Shown piece after piece: positions 38,364 to 48,515 of a DNA stretch of 64,000 nt (positions within the stretch are counted from its first letter, which is position 1; every line of letters begins with the position of its first letter). The DNA is from Campylobacteraceae bacterium (GTDB lineage Bacteria; Campylobacterota; Campylobacteria; Campylobacterales; Sulfurovaceae). The notes under the pieces are model-generated. The model worked only from the letters and a program-made list of their open reading frames with translations, was not told where the DNA came from and did no database searches. A program made the position numbers and the translations under genes. The DNA lies in contig JAMOOP010000067.1 of the NCBI GenBank assembly GCA_027065385.1, positions 43,869 through 107,868 of the forward strand, read 5' to 3'.

Positions 38364-39298
38364 AATATCTCCAATTCATAAGAGTCATATACTACTGCTC
38401 TAGCACCAAACCCCTCTTTTTGTGATAATAGACCCAAATTTAAATACTCTCCACCATTTTCTGTTGAGATACCAAAATCAAAATATCTCTTATCTATATA
38501 TTCAACTCTTATTAAGTAATCTAATATTAAATCCAATGCACCTATCTCTTTTCCTCTATTGCTACTAGCTAAATATTGAGTATGAACTAAATCTCTATTC
38601 TCATATACTACAACTCCAGCTAATAACTTACTACCCTCTTTTGCAATGTAAAGTTTTATATTTTGACTAAATCTGCTTGATAACTTTTCAATCTCTTCTA
38701 GGGTATGAACAGGTTTTCTGTTGTGCTTTGTTTTTAATACATCTATTAGTAAATCCCAAAACTCTCTGTAATTTAAAGTTTTAACTACTGTTAAATCCTC
38801 TCTCCTAGCTCTACTAATTACCCTTTTTCTAAGTTTTGAATATTTAAACTCATTAGATAAATCAATCGTTGATGATAAATCTCGTCTAAATAACTTGGCA
38901 TTTAACTTAAATAGAGCATATCTATCCTCCTCTGATGGCATAGAGTGATATATATATGGAATAGTTTTATATATTAATTTTGAGATACCTATCTCTTTTA
39001 AATATCTATATAGTAGATTAAATATCTCCAAAGTAGTAGCTGTTTTTATGTTTTTATTAAATATAAAACCACCAAAAGTAACACCTTGATGAGAATAAAA
39101 AATATCATTATTAATATTTGCAGGTAAAAGAGCTATTAATCTATCTCTTTTATCAAAAATCAAAAGTGAAAAATCATTAAATCTATCAGAATGATACTCT
39201 AAATAGTCTCTATTAAAAAAAAAGTGACCATTTTTAGCACTATCTAAAAAAGTGTTCCATATATCTTTATATCTACTACTATATTTAACTACTCTCAT
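38360..39298 (-). CDS. GNAT/FemAB-like acyltransferase
   Basis: 312 residues. The double-GNAT (FemAB-like) layout is suggested by the middle block [19 protein letters not shown] and the later [44 protein letters not shown]. It overlaps the FdtB-like gene by 4 bp and the formyltransferase by 4 bp, so it is translationally linked to both. It may acylate the amino group of a deoxyamino sugar or attach an amino acid to it. A T9 run on the coding strand (near residues 26-28, GHFFFNRD) is a possible slippage site. Substrate is inference. Confidence 0.75.
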   Translation of the reverse strand: MRVVKYSSRYKDIWNTFLDSAKNGHFFFNRDYLEYHSDRFNDFSLLIFDKRDRLIALLPANINNDIFYSHQGVTFGGFIFNKNIKTATTLEIFNLLYRYLKEIGISKLIYKTIPYIYHSMPSEEDRYALFKLNAKLFRRDLSSTIDLSNEFKYSKLRKRVISRARREDLTVVKTLNYREFWDLLIDVLKTKHNRKPVHTLEEIEKLSSRFSQNIKLYIAKEGSKLLAGVVVYENRDLVHTQYLASSNRGKEIGALDLILDYLIRVEYIDKRYFDFGISTENGGEYLNLGLLSQKEGFGARAVVYDSYELEIL

Positions 39299-40131
39299 AA
39301 CCGTTTACCTATTTTAAATAGAGAAGATGCTAATATATATTCCTTTGTATCATAATCAATTAACCTCTCTACTACCAAAAGACCCTCTTTAACTTTTATA
39401 TAGGCTCTATTATTTTCAATATTTACAACCTGTCCAATATTAGCTCTATAATCCCTACTAAGTAATCTATATCCATCAACCTCATACATCTTATTACCAC
39501 TCTTTATAATAGGCAGTGGATATGGTCTAACTAATGCTTTAAATAGTGTATGGATATATCTATTATCTTCATTAAAGTCTATAATACAATCCTCTATACC
39601 CCTTTTTGCAACCCATGTAGCTTTGTCTATATCCTGTGGAGTGGGTACTATCTTTTTATTAATAAAATCAATCACCACCCTTGCTAAGTTATTTTCAATA
39701 TACTTATCAAACATATCCATTATCTCTTTAGAGGTCTGATTACTATATTTTACTCTAAACTGCTCCAATATATCACCATCATCTATATATCTATTCATTA
39801 AATGAATAGAGAAACCAAGCTCCTTTTCATAGTTTAACATTCCCCAAACAAGCCCGTGCATTCCTCTATATTTAGGTAGTAGTGAGGGGTGTGTATTGAT
39901 AATAGTTTTCTTTAAAAGTACATCTTCTGATATAATAGAGTGATAACCTGCACAAACAGCCAAAGAGGTATTTGTATCATTAAATGAATCAATAATAGTA
40001 TCACTCTCTCTTAACATAGATAATATATCTGCATCTCTACTTAATATCTCAATAGTTTTAAAACGGCTCTGAAGAGACTTTAGTGCAACTACTCCTCCAT
40101 GACCTGCTCCTACAAAAATTATACTATCCAT
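39295..40131 (-). CDS. Nucleotide-sugar N-formyltransferase
   Basis: 278 residues. The N10-formyl-tetrahydrofolate transferase fold is recognised from NTHPSLLPKYRGMHGLVWG (catalytic Asn and His) and RYIDDGDILEQF (catalytic Asp). A C-terminal extension resembles that of VioF/QdtF/WlaRD-type sugar formyltransferases rather than the tRNA-binding domain of Fmt. With RmlA, RmlB, FdtA-like and FdtB-like enzymes in the same operon it most likely makes dTDP-3-formamido-3,6-dideoxyhexose, as WlaRD does in Campylobacter jejuni 81116. Cytoplasmic. Confidence 0.85.
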   Translation of the reverse strand: MDSIIFVGAGHGGVVALKSLQSRFKTIEILSRDADILSMLRESDTIIDSFNDTNTSLAVCAGYHSIISEDVLLKKTIINTHPSLLPKYRGMHGLVWGMLNYEKELGFSIHLMNRYIDDGDILEQFRVKYSNQTSKEIMDMFDKYIENNLARVVIDFINKKIVPTPQDIDKATWVAKRGIEDCIIDFNEDNRYIHTLFKALVRPYPLPIIKSGNKMYEVDGYRLLSRDYRANIGQVVNIENNRAYIKVKEGLLVVERLIDYDTKEYILASSLFKIGKRL

Positions 40132-40522
40132 TATCTATCTCCTTTAAAAATCTACTATAATCTCTTATATAATCACTCTCATTATAATATTCACTTGCTA
40201 AGACAACCAATACACAATCTTTAGAGAATTCATACATCTCTCGCCATATTAGACTATCTAAAAAGAGTCCTTTGGTTGGATTATCTAATATTAGCTCCTC
40301 TTTACTATCTCCACTATCTAATAAAATCTTACAACTGCCACTTACAGGAATTATTATCTGCTTTAGGTCTCTATGTGCATGAAAACCTCTTTTTACACCC
40401 TCTTTAGTATTAAAAATATAATAAACTCTCTTTATTTTAAAAGGAACATTAGAATTATCTTCTAATGCAATTAATGACCCTCTACAATCCCCCATTGTTT
40501 TAAACTCAATAATCTTATACAT
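40124..40522 (-). CDS. fdtA: dTDP-4-keto-6-deoxyglucose 3,4-ketoisomerase (FdtA/QdtA-like)
   Basis: 132 residues when started at the ATG at 40522; an upstream start at 40600 would run deep into rmlB and gives a non-homologous 26-residue leader. The cupin core has DCRGSLIALEDNSNVPFKIKRVYYIF, GVKRGFHAHRDLKQIIIPVSG and WREMYEFSKDCVLVVLASEYYNESDYIRDY, all typical of FdtA/QdtA/WxcM. It moves the keto group from C4 to C3 of dTDP-4-keto-6-deoxyglucose. It overlaps rmlB by 8 bp and the formyltransferase by 8 bp. Confidence 0.88.
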   Translation of the reverse strand: MYKIIEFKTMGDCRGSLIALEDNSNVPFKIKRVYYIFNTKEGVKRGFHAHRDLKQIIIPVSGSCKILLDSGDSKEELILDNPTKGLFLDSLIWREMYEFSKDCVLVVLASEYYNESDYIRDYSRFLKEIDNG

Positions 40523-41528
40523 AATATCTATCCAAATACCAATCAATAGTTTTAATAATACCACTACTAAAACTCTCTTTGGCTCTCCAACCAAGCTCAC
40601 TCTCTATCTTTGTTGCATCTATTGCATATCTTCTATCATGTCCTGCTCTATCTTCAACAAATGAGATTAAATCGAGATAACTACCATTTTTTTGGGGAAC
40701 TTTTTTATCTAAAATAGAGCATATAGTAGTAGCTATCTCTATATTTCTCTTTTCATTTCTACCACCTATATTATATGTATCTCCAAATTTACCATTATGA
40801 TAAACTAAATCTATACCAGTGCAGTGGTCAAGAACAAATAGCCAATCTCTAATATTTTTTCCATCTCCATATATTGGAATATTTTGACCATTTAAAGCTT
40901 TTCTAATAATAGTTGGAATAAACTTTTCACTATGCTGTTTTGCCCCATAGTTATTAGAGCAGTTTGTAATAAGAGTATTTAAACCATAGGTGTGATAATA
41001 GCTTCTTACAATCATATCACTACTAGCTTTAGTAGCACTATATGGAGAATTTGGAGCATAAGGTGTAGTCTCTTTAAATAGTCCATCTCTGCCTAAAGTT
41101 CCATACACCTCATCAGTTGATATGTGATGAAATCTACACTCTCTATAGTTATCTTTATATATAAATGGTCTATCTAACCAATATCTATATGCTACATCTA
41201 TAAGAGTAAATGTACCTTTTACATTAGTCTCTATAAAAATATTAGGGTTTTTAATAGAGTTATCAACATGAGACTCAGCAGCAAAATGGATAACTCCCCT
41301 TATATCATACTCATTAAATATAAACTCAACTAACTCTCTATTACAGATATTACCTTTTATAAATCTATATCTACTACTATCTCCAATCTCTTTTAAATTC
41401 TCTAAACTACCTGCATAAGTAAGTAAATCAAGATTAATAATTTTATAATCTTTATATTTTTTTAAAAAGTATGGAATAAAGTTACTTCCAATAAAACCAG
41501 CTCCACCTGTTACTAATATATTTTTCAT
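40515..41528 (-). CDS. rmlB: dTDP-glucose 4,6-dehydratase
   Basis: 337 residues, extended SDR fold. The NAD motif is GGAGFIGSN at the N-terminus, and the active site is HISTDEVYG plus [16 protein letters not shown] (catalytic Tyr-x3-Lys). It converts dTDP-glucose to dTDP-4-keto-6-deoxyglucose. It is coupled to rmlA by a 4-bp overlap. No rmlC or rmlD follows, so the pathway is diverted from rhamnose to the aminosugar by the FdtA/FdtB pair. Confidence 0.95.
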   Translation of the reverse strand: MKNILVTGGAGFIGSNFIPYFLKKYKDYKIINLDLLTYAGSLENLKEIGDSSRYRFIKGNICNRELVEFIFNEYDIRGVIHFAAESHVDNSIKNPNIFIETNVKGTFTLIDVAYRYWLDRPFIYKDNYRECRFHHISTDEVYGTLGRDGLFKETTPYAPNSPYSATKASSDMIVRSYYHTYGLNTLITNCSNNYGAKQHSEKFIPTIIRKALNGQNIPIYGDGKNIRDWLFVLDHCTGIDLVYHNGKFGDTYNIGGRNEKRNIEIATTICSILDKKVPQKNGSYLDLISFVEDRAGHDRRYAIDATKIESELGWRAKESFSSGIIKTIDWYLDRYYV

Positions 41529-42388
41529 TTTACTAGTTCCTGTAAATATATACCATAACTATTTTTATCTAATTCAGAAGCGATTTTAAGTACATTATCT
41601 TTTGTAATCCAACCACTATTATAGGCTATCTCTTCAAGACAAGCTACTTTATAACCTTGTCTATGCTCTATAGTTTGAACAAATAGACTAGCTGATAATA
41701 GACTATCGTGAGTTCCTGTATCTAACCATGCAAAACCTCGACCCAATAGCTCTACTTTTAACTCTCCTCTTCTTAAATACTCCTCATTAATAGATGTAAT
41801 CTCTACCTCACCCCTTTTTGATGGCTCTATAGTTTTAGCAATCTCAATAACACTATTACTATAGAAATATAAACCAGTTACAGCAAAATCTGATTTAGGC
41901 TCTGTTGGCTTCTCCTCTATACTAATAGCTTTTTTATTATTATCAAACTCTACAACACCAAATCTTTCAGGGTCTTTTACTTGATAGCCAAATATAGTTG
42001 CACCATTTTTTAATTTAGATGCTTTTTTCACTAAAGGAATTAATCCCGGACCATAAAAGATATTATCTCCTAAAATTAAACAAACATTGCTATCTCCTAT
42101 AAACTCCTCACCCAATATAAAAGCTTGTGCCAATCCATCAGGAGATGGTTGGACTGCATAAGATATTGATATTCCCCATTTAGAACCATCTCCTAAAACC
42201 CTCTTATAATTATCTAAATCATAAGGTGTAGATATAACTAATATATTACTAATTCCTGCTAACATTAAAACAGAGAGTGGATAGTAAATCATAGGCTTAT
42301 CATATATGGGAAGTAGCTGTTTAGATACTCCTCTTGTAATAGGATAGAGTCTTGAACCACTCCCACCTGCTAAAATAATACCTTTCAT
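41525..42388 (-). CDS. rmlA: Glucose-1-phosphate thymidylyltransferase
   Basis: 287 residues, the standard RmlA length. The nucleotidyltransferase signature [36 protein letters not shown] is at the N-terminus, with GDNIFYG and [11 protein letters not shown] further on. It makes dTDP-glucose from glucose-1-phosphate and dTTP, the first step of the deoxysugar branch of this locus. It starts 12 bp upstream-side of the sugar-transferase gene stop and is coupled to rmlB. Confidence 0.95.
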   Translation of the reverse strand: MKGIILAGGSGSRLYPITRGVSKQLLPIYDKPMIYYPLSVLMLAGISNILVISTPYDLDNYKRVLGDGSKWGISISYAVQPSPDGLAQAFILGEEFIGDSNVCLILGDNIFYGPGLIPLVKKASKLKNGATIFGYQVKDPERFGVVEFDNNKKAISIEEKPTEPKSDFAVTGLYFYSNSVIEIAKTIEPSKRGEVEITSINEEYLRRGELKVELLGRGFAWLDTGTHDSLLSASLFVQTIEHRQGYKVACLEEIAYNSGWITKDNVLKIASELDKNSYGIYLQELVK

Positions 42389-42399
42389 CTTATATCTCC

Positions 42400-43071
42400 T
42401 TATACACCTCGTTTTTTTAAAACAACCAAAACTGTCTCAAACAGAACACTAAACTCAAGAAAAATAGACCACTTTTTAATATAAAGTAAATCATAACCTA
42501 ATTTTCTTCTTGCATCATAAGCATTTCGTCCATAAGGGTACTTTGTCTGTGCTAAACCCGTAATACCAGGTCTTACCTTATGACGAGAACGGTAATCTAT
42601 AATCACTTTTTCATACTCATGCACCAAAATATCCCACTCAGCTCTAGGTCCTACTATATGCATATCACCCTTAATTACATTTATAAGCTGTGCCAACTCA
42701 TCTATTCTAAGTTTACGCATTATCTTCCCATAAGGAAAAATTCTTGTATCATTATCTTTAGTGTATGGGTCAAAGTGACTATCTGTGTGCATACTCCTAA
42801 ATTTATAGCAGGTAAATGTCTTACCATCTAATCCAACTCTTGACTGTTTAAATAAAATATCACCTGAAGACTCTTTTTTTATTCTATATATTGTATATAA
42901 AATAACAGGCCATAAAAAAGAGATAAAAAGAGTTACCATAGTATAATCTATCACCCTTTTTTGAATATACTCAAATTTACTATATCCTTTTATATAACCT
43001 AAACTAGAAAATCTCCTTCCCATAACTAAAAACTTAAAACTATTATCAATACGATTTAATATTCCATTCAT
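42400..43071 (-). CDS. Initiating sugar-phosphate transferase (bacterial sugar transferase family)
   Basis: 223 residues, monotopic PHPT of PF02397. A hydrophobic re-entrant helix (about residues 40-62) precedes the catalytic core [21 protein letters not shown], then [27 protein letters not shown] and [13 protein letters not shown]. It transfers a sugar-1-phosphate to undecaprenyl phosphate and so starts each repeat unit. The N-terminus lacks the extra membrane helices of WbaP, so it is the short form. It lies directly downstream of the tyrosine-kinase-like chain-length regulator. Confidence 0.9.
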   Translation of the reverse strand: MNGILNRIDNSFKFLVMGRRFSSLGYIKGYSKFEYIQKRVIDYTMVTLFISFLWPVILYTIYRIKKESSGDILFKQSRVGLDGKTFTCYKFRSMHTDSHFDPYTKDNDTRIFPYGKIMRKLRIDELAQLINVIKGDMHIVGPRAEWDILVHEYEKVIIDYRSRHKVRPGITGLAQTKYPYGRNAYDARRKLGYDLLYIKKWSIFLEFSVLFETVLVVLKKRGV

Positions 43072-43080
43072 CTCTTTTCC

Positions 43081-45381
43081 TTAAATATAAATATTTTTTT
43101 TCTTATCTATACGAATACCATTTATAACCAATCCAATACTCTTTAACTTATATCTACTAATTATTTTCTCTAACTTCTCCATATATACCTTTTTTGCACT
43201 ATTTAATCTAAAAACAACGAGGTTAATATCTGAATAATTCATTAGATGAAGTGTATCTGTTAATGAACCAAGAGGTGCAGTATCTATTAATATATAATCA
43301 TATCTCTCTCTTAATTTATTTAACATAATCTCAACCCTTTTAGATAAAATCAACTCTGAAGGATTTGAAGGGATAGTACCAACAGGGATAATATCTAAGT
43401 TCGGATAGGCAGTAGAGAATATAATATCACTCATATTATATCTTCCCATTAAATATCCACTAACTCCCTCATTGAAATCTACATCAAAATATCTATGTAA
43501 AGATGGATTATGTAAATCTAAATCAATAACTATTGTCTTATATCCTGCTAATTGTAATATAGCCCCTAAATTTGCTACAACTGTACTCTTTCCATCTTTT
43601 AAGAGATTTGATGTGGTTAAAATAATAGTAGAGCTATTTGAAGTTGATGCAAATTGTAAATTTGTTCTTAAAACTCTAAAACTTTCAGAGAATTGGGAGT
43701 GTGAATATTCAAAAATATCTATCACCTCTTTCTTATATTTTTTATGAAAAGGGATAGTTCCATATATAGGAACTGTTGTAGATTTCTCAATATCTTTTAT
43801 ATCTTTAAGTTTATCACTAAAACTATTATGTATTAAAGATAAAATTACCCCAACCAAAAGACCTGATAGAAGTGCAAGAATTTCTATTAAAGACCTTTGA
43901 GGCTTTATAGGTACTTTTGGTAAATATGCTCTCTCAATAATCTTATAGTCGGATATAATAGCTGCTTTAATAGTATTATTCTCTTTCTCTTTTTGAGAAA
44001 GATACTCATTCATCTGAAGAAGTAGTTTATATCTTCTGTCAAGATTTACCATATTTGTTTCATCTATAGGTAATCTTTTAAGCTCTCTCTCTTTTTTTGC
44101 TTTTAATCTCTCAAAATTTACCTTTTTAGCTATAAGGGAGGATTTTAAATTTTGTAAATTAGATTTAATTTTATCTTTAGTTATCTCTATCTGCTTACGA
44201 ACAATAAGTAAATCTGGATACTCATCTGTATATTCTAAACTAAGTCTATTTTCCTCTAACTCCAATTTCTGAAGAGATTGAATTAAAGAGATATTAACAG
44301 TATCTTTTAAATCTGTTAAAAAAGGGGCTATTGAGTCTATATTCTTACCTCTTCTTATAAGGTCTAAAATATTATCAATCATAATATTTTTTATATGATT
44401 ATCAGATATACTAACCTCTATATTATTTAAACTTCTAATAATTAAATCGGTCTGTGTAGATATTTTGATTGCCTTATTTTTTATTCTATATCTCTCTAGT
44501 GCATTTTCTGCATGTTTTAACTCTTTTGAGTTCTTTGCTAACTCTTTTTGTATAAAATCTGATATTAAATTATTTCTTTTACTCTTCTCTATTCTCCCCT
44601 CATTTTTAAATATTTCAATTAGTCTATTAACATATTCTGTAGCTCTTTTAGGAATATTATCATTATATACAATATCTATAATTGGAGCATTCTTATTTTT
44701 TTGTCCTACAAAAAGTCTATTTCTAATTAAATTTTCATAGATATAACGACTATCACCATTTAATTTTAAATATATTGGTTGAGATACCTTTTTAATCTTT
44801 TTTATTGAAAATTTAAAATATTCTGTCTTAATAATCTTATTGTATGGAAAGATTTTATTACTATCAAATTTAAATGGCTCTTTTTTAAATAAGATTTTAG
44901 ACAACTTCTCCTGAAGTGTAGGCTCTATCTCTAACCTATAACCACTATCTAATGGTGTAAATTTTATTAATCTGTTTAATATAGAATCATCTATATTTTT
45001 AATATCTGTTACTTTTATAGGAATTTGTTCATCATATATCTCAATCTTTTTATAATTATCTTTTATAAAAAATTGAGTTGATAAATCCATATTTTCAATA
45101 ACTTTTCGATTAATTTCATAAGTTGTTAACTTCTCAATCTCCTTATCAACCTCTTTATTTGCATAAAATGTATTTTGTAATAAATCATTTGTCTCTCTAT
45201 TCCCTTTATCATAAGTAATTACCTCAATACTAGCATTTACACTATAAGTTGGTGGCGTAAAATATAGATATATACTAGATAATAAAAACGCTAAAAACAT
45301 TATAAATAGAATTAACCATATATGATTTTTAAGTATCTTTAATATATCACTAATTCTAAGCTCGTTTTGACTATTACTCAT
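43081..45381 (-). CDS. wzc: Wzz/Wzc-type polysaccharide co-polymerase with BY-kinase domain
   Basis: 766 residues from the ATG at 45381, 8 nt after GGGGG; a TTG at 45396 is possible but lies too close to that site. The Wzz domain (two membrane segments, near residues 30-50 and 490-510) flanks a long coiled-coil periplasmic region. The C-terminal BY-kinase has Walker A LKDGKSTVVANLGA, Walker A' TIVIDLDLHNPSLH and Walker B YDYILIDTAP. The usual C-terminal tyrosine cluster is missing: only one tyrosine remains (KKNIYI). It controls chain length and couples to Wza. Confidence 0.88.
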   Translation of the reverse strand: MSNSQNELRISDILKILKNHIWLILFIMFLAFLLSSIYLYFTPPTYSVNASIEVITYDKGNRETNDLLQNTFYANKEVDKEIEKLTTYEINRKVIENMDLSTQFFIKDNYKKIEIYDEQIPIKVTDIKNIDDSILNRLIKFTPLDSGYRLEIEPTLQEKLSKILFKKEPFKFDSNKIFPYNKIIKTEYFKFSIKKIKKVSQPIYLKLNGDSRYIYENLIRNRLFVGQKNKNAPIIDIVYNDNIPKRATEYVNRLIEIFKNEGRIEKSKRNNLISDFIQKELAKNSKELKHAENALERYRIKNKAIKISTQTDLIIRSLNNIEVSISDNHIKNIMIDNILDLIRRGKNIDSIAPFLTDLKDTVNISLIQSLQKLELEENRLSLEYTDEYPDLLIVRKQIEITKDKIKSNLQNLKSSLIAKKVNFERLKAKKERELKRLPIDETNMVNLDRRYKLLLQMNEYLSQKEKENNTIKAAIISDYKIIERAYLPKVPIKPQRSLIEILALLSGLLVGVILSLIHNSFSDKLKDIKDIEKSTTVPIYGTIPFHKKYKKEVIDIFEYSHSQFSESFRVLRTNLQFASTSNSSTIILTTSNLLKDGKSTVVANLGAILQLAGYKTIVIDLDLHNPSLHRYFDVDFNEGVSGYLMGRYNMSDIIFSTAYPNLDIIPVGTIPSNPSELILSKRVEIMLNKLRERYDYILIDTAPLGSLTDTLHLMNYSDINLVVFRLNSAKKVYMEKLEKIISRYKLKSIGLVINGIRIDKKKNIYI

Positions 45382-45383
45382 AA

Positions 45384-46145
45384 CTATTTCCCCCAATCTG
45401 ATAGTAGTCTAATAGTAATAAATGGTGATAAGACATTACTTATAAGTCTAAATACTGGATTAATCTCATCAACTTTTACATTAAATGCTTTCATATCGTT
45501 AGGTAACACATATACTATATCATTAGGTTTAATCATTAAATTTGCAGTTTTTAAAGAGTTAAAATCCGTTAAATTAACAATTTCTGAGTTAACTCTATCT
45601 TTTCCACTTCTTAAAATCATAATTGCTCTTTTATTTGCACTATCTTTTAAATCTCCTGCTTTTGCTAAAACTTGAATAAGAGTTAACTTCTCATTAATAA
45701 GTTCTACCTCACCTGGAGTATTAACTTCACCTATAACATAAGCTCTCTTATTTAATACCTCAAAATATACATCAGGAGATTTTATATATCTACTAAAAGC
45801 ACTCTCTATTTTTTCTTGTGCCTCTGTTTGTGTTAAACCTGCAAGATAGATTGATTTAACTAAAGGAAGTCTAATATAACCTTTTGAATTAATTAAAATA
45901 CCTCTATCACTTGTTCTACTACCTAGCGTAGATGGACTAAGTTCTGGGTGTCTATAGATTATAATAGAGACTCTATCATTAGGAACAATTTTATACTCAA
46001 ATATAACATCATTAAATTGAGTAAAAGAAATATTACTCTCATTGGAGTTATTAACCTCAGCCTTATTAAAAAGTATAAAATCCTCTTTATTAGTACAGCC
46101 GAACATTGATAATAATATAAAAATATATAAAATGCTTCGAACCAT
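45384..46145 (-). CDS. wza: Outer-membrane polysaccharide export lipoprotein (Wza-like)
   Basis: 253 residues. A lipoprotein signal peptide ends in a lipobox, ILLSMFGC (lipidated Cys near residue 16). The Poly_export domain starts EYKIVPNDRVSIIIYRHPELS, followed by an SLBB domain (YVIGEVNTPGEVELINEKLTLIQVLAKAGDL). It is shorter than E. coli Wza. It forms the export channel with the downstream Wzc. It is the first gene of the minus-strand polysaccharide operon; an AAAGGGAG site lies about 9 nt before the ATG. Confidence 0.92.
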   Translation of the reverse strand: MVRSILYIFILLSMFGCTNKEDFILFNKAEVNNSNESNISFTQFNDVIFEYKIVPNDRVSIIIYRHPELSPSTLGSRTSDRGILINSKGYIRLPLVKSIYLAGLTQTEAQEKIESAFSRYIKSPDVYFEVLNKRAYVIGEVNTPGEVELINEKLTLIQVLAKAGDLKDSANKRAIMILRSGKDRVNSEIVNLTDFNSLKTANLMIKPNDIVYVLPNDMKAFNVKVDEINPVFRLISNVLSPFITIRLLSDWGK

Positions 46146-46326
46146 TACAGAACTCCCTTTGTATTAAAAATTAAAATGAATGGAATTGTATCCAATATAA
46201 TAAAAAATACTATTTAACATTTTAGACTAATATACAATGTTAATTAATAGTTTTAAATAATATATTGTACTACTTTTTCTATAAAACAATATTTAATATT
46301 TTACAATATTTTTAAATAAATCGAGT
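46146..46326 (-). promoter_or_regulatory. Probable promoter region of the polysaccharide operon with an inverted repeat
   Basis: 181 bp of very AT-rich DNA upstream of wza. A TACAAT -10-like box lies at 46190-46185, about 40 nt before the ATG. TTAACATT (46214-46221) and AATGTTAA (46236-46243) form a perfect 8-bp inverted repeat with a 14-nt spacer just upstream; it could bind a regulator or act in ending the tonB-like transcript. No -35 box is convincing. Confidence 0.45.
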
Positions 46327-47151
46327 TTAATACCGAAAAATAGAGTATTCAACAAAGAAAACAATCTTAGTAGTTTGTGAAGGATAGGGATAATCTTTAT
46401 AAGCAGATTTTATTGTCTCAATAGTATTTTCATCTAAAGCACTATAACCAATTCTCTTTTTTAGTCTTAAATTACTAATATTTCCATTAGGGTGAAGATA
46501 AAAAGATACTATATTTGTACCCTGTTGACCAGTTCTTGCTGATATTGCTCCATTTGGGTATCCTCTTTGCCATAAAACTCTTTGTGTTATTTGATGTATC
46601 TTATTTAAATTTTTTTCGATAAATTTTTTTTGATTTTTAGAGAAAGATAGAAACTCTTTTCCATATAATCTTTTAACCTTACTATTTGGATAACTTTTTT
46701 TGCTACTTATTGATGAAATGTGATTTTTTTTAGTTGGATTTATATTAAATAGTGGTTCTGATATATATACCATTTCTGATTTTGGTATAAAGTTATTTTT
46801 TGTAACTATTGGTTTAATCTTTTTTCTTACTTTTTTTATTTTTTTTACTATTTTTTTGACTTTTCTTTTAATAACTCTTTTTTTAGACCTTTTTTTAATT
46901 TTTTTCTTAACTTTTTTACGATTTTTTTTAGGTTTTATTTTAGAAATAAGCTCTTTTGGCTTAGATTTTATATTTAATTGTGGTTTACTAGTAGGTTTAG
47001 GTGTAGAAAACTCTCTTATATCTATTTTTATCCTATGTTCACTATTTTTTTTATCTATAATTGGTCTTATATTTTTTAAATTAGTAAAATATATCCATAT
47101 CAAAAATATATAAATAATAACAGTAATAGTAAATGCAATCAACCATCTCAT
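46327..47151 (-). CDS. TonB-like energy-transduction protein
   Basis: 274 residues. One N-terminal membrane anchor (WLIAFTITVIIYIFLIWIYF) is followed by a long linker and a C-terminal TonB-like domain (RKRIGYSALDENTIETIKSAYKDYPYP). The linker is extremely lysine-rich (about residues 65-125) rather than the proline-rich spacer of classical TonB. It should span the periplasm and energise outer-membrane transport. No ExbB/ExbD or TonB-dependent receptor gene lies in the window. It is divergent from hemL and separate from the wza operon. Confidence 0.75.
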   Translation of the reverse strand: MRWLIAFTITVIIYIFLIWIYFTNLKNIRPIIDKKNSEHRIKIDIREFSTPKPTSKPQLNIKSKPKELISKIKPKKNRKKVKKKIKKRSKKRVIKRKVKKIVKKIKKVRKKIKPIVTKNNFIPKSEMVYISEPLFNINPTKKNHISSISSKKSYPNSKVKRLYGKEFLSFSKNQKKFIEKNLNKIHQITQRVLWQRGYPNGAISARTGQQGTNIVSFYLHPNGNISNLRLKKRIGYSALDENTIETIKSAYKDYPYPSQTTKIVFFVEYSIFRY

Positions 47152-47226
47152 AATCAGACCTTATAAAGAGTTTTAAAATATTAAAGATAGTATAATCAAA
47201 AAATTTTAAATAAGGACTATAGATAT
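47152..47226. promoter_or_regulatory. Divergent promoter region of tonB-like gene and hemL
   Basis: A TATAAT box at 47191-47196 precedes hemL by about 30 nt; on the opposite strand TATACT (47194-47189) serves the tonB-like gene. The two -10 boxes overlap, so the two promoters should compete. AAGGA (47212-47216) is the hemL ribosome binding site. Confidence 0.55.
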
Positions 47227-48513
47227 ATGAGTTATAAAAAAAGCGAAGAGGCTTTCAGAGAGGCTTTTAGTGTAATACCTGGGGGAGTTGACTCACCTGT
47301 TAGAGCATTTTCAAGTGTTGGAGGAACTCCACCTTTTATAGATAGAGGAGAGGGTGGATATATTATAGATATAGATGGAAATAGATATATAGATTTTGTT
47401 CAGAGTTGGGGGCCTTTAATATTTGGACACTGTGACAAAGATATAGAGGTAGCTGTAGAGAGTGCTGTTAAAAAGGGGCTTAGTTTTGGTGCACCAACCT
47501 TAACAGAGACAAAACTAGCAAAGCATATAGTTAATATGTTTGAGAGAATTGATAAGGTTAGATTTGTTAGCTCTGGAACGGAGGCTGTTATGAGTGCTAT
47601 TCGACTTGCTAGAGGTTATACTAAAAGAGATGATTTTATTAAATTTACAGGGTGTTATCATGGTCACTCTGACTCTCTATTGGTTCAAGCAGGTTCTGGA
47701 ATGGCTACCTTTGGAAGTCCATCAAGCCCTGGTGTTCCTGCCGATTTAACAAAACATACACTTTTAGCACAATATAATAATATTGAGAGTGTAAAAGAGT
47801 GTTTTAAAAATAGTAAAGATATAGCTTGTGTTATAATAGAGCCAATAGCTGGAAATATGGGTTTAGTTCCTGCTGATGAGGAGTTTTTGGTAGAACTTAG
47901 AGAGTTATGCAATGAGAATGGAGCTTTACTTATTTTTGATGAGGTTATGAGTGGATTTAGAGCTTCACTAAAAGGTTCACAAGAGTTAACTAAAGTAAGA
48001 GCTGATATTATAACTTTAGGTAAAGTAATTGGTGCTGGTATGCCTGTTGGTGCATTTGGAGCAAGTGGTGAGATTATGTCTCATCTATCACCAGAGGGGG
48101 CTATATATCAAGCTGGAACACTATCAGGAAACCCAATAGCAATGAGTGCAGGACTTGCTAGTTTAGAAAAACTCTTAGCAAATCCAGAAATCTATATTAC
48201 TTTAGAGAAAAGAGCTAAAAGGTTAATGGAAGGGTTTAAAGAGGCTAGTGAAGAGGTTGGAGTTTCTATGGTTACAGAGGTTAGAGGCTCTATGTTTGGG
48301 TTCTTCTTTTCAGATAAAAAGGTAAAAAACTTTGAAGATGCTTTAGAGAACAATAGCGAACTTTTTGGGAAATTCCATGGTAAAATGTTAGAAAAAGGTA
48401 TCTATTTGGCATGTTCGGCTTATGAGACTGGATTTATCTCAACAGCTACAACTGATGAGATGATAGAAGAGGCTATAGCTATGGCTAAAGAGTCTTTAAA
48501 AGAGATTTTATAA
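47227..48513 (+). CDS. hemL: Glutamate-1-semialdehyde 2,1-aminomutase
   Basis: 428 residues, full length. PLP-dependent class III aminotransferase fold that converts glutamate-1-semialdehyde to 5-aminolevulinate in the C5 heme pathway. It starts [31 protein letters not shown]; the PLP lysine is in [32 protein letters not shown] and [16 protein letters not shown] are typical. ATG at 47227 with AAGGA upstream. Convergent with lnt, with only 2 bp between the stops. Confidence 0.96.
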   Translation: MSYKKSEEAFREAFSVIPGGVDSPVRAFSSVGGTPPFIDRGEGGYIIDIDGNRYIDFVQSWGPLIFGHCDKDIEVAVESAVKKGLSFGAPTLTETKLAKHIVNMFERIDKVRFVSSGTEAVMSAIRLARGYTKRDDFIKFTGCYHGHSDSLLVQAGSGMATFGSPSSPGVPADLTKHTLLAQYNNIESVKECFKNSKDIACVIIEPIAGNMGLVPADEEFLVELRELCNENGALLIFDEVMSGFRASLKGSQELTKVRADIITLGKVIGAGMPVGAFGASGEIMSHLSPEGAIYQAGTLSGNPIAMSAGLASLEKLLANPEIYITLEKRAKRLMEGFKEASEEVGVSMVTEVRGSMFGFFFSDKKVKNFEDALENNSELFGKFHGKMLEKGIYLACSAYETGFISTATTDEMIEEAIAMAKESLKEIL

Positions 48514-48515
48514 CT

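Noticed and set aside
40523..40600. Upstream extension of the FdtA-like protein.
   Set aside because: The added residues are a reading of rmlB in another frame, and homology starts at the inner ATG at 40522.
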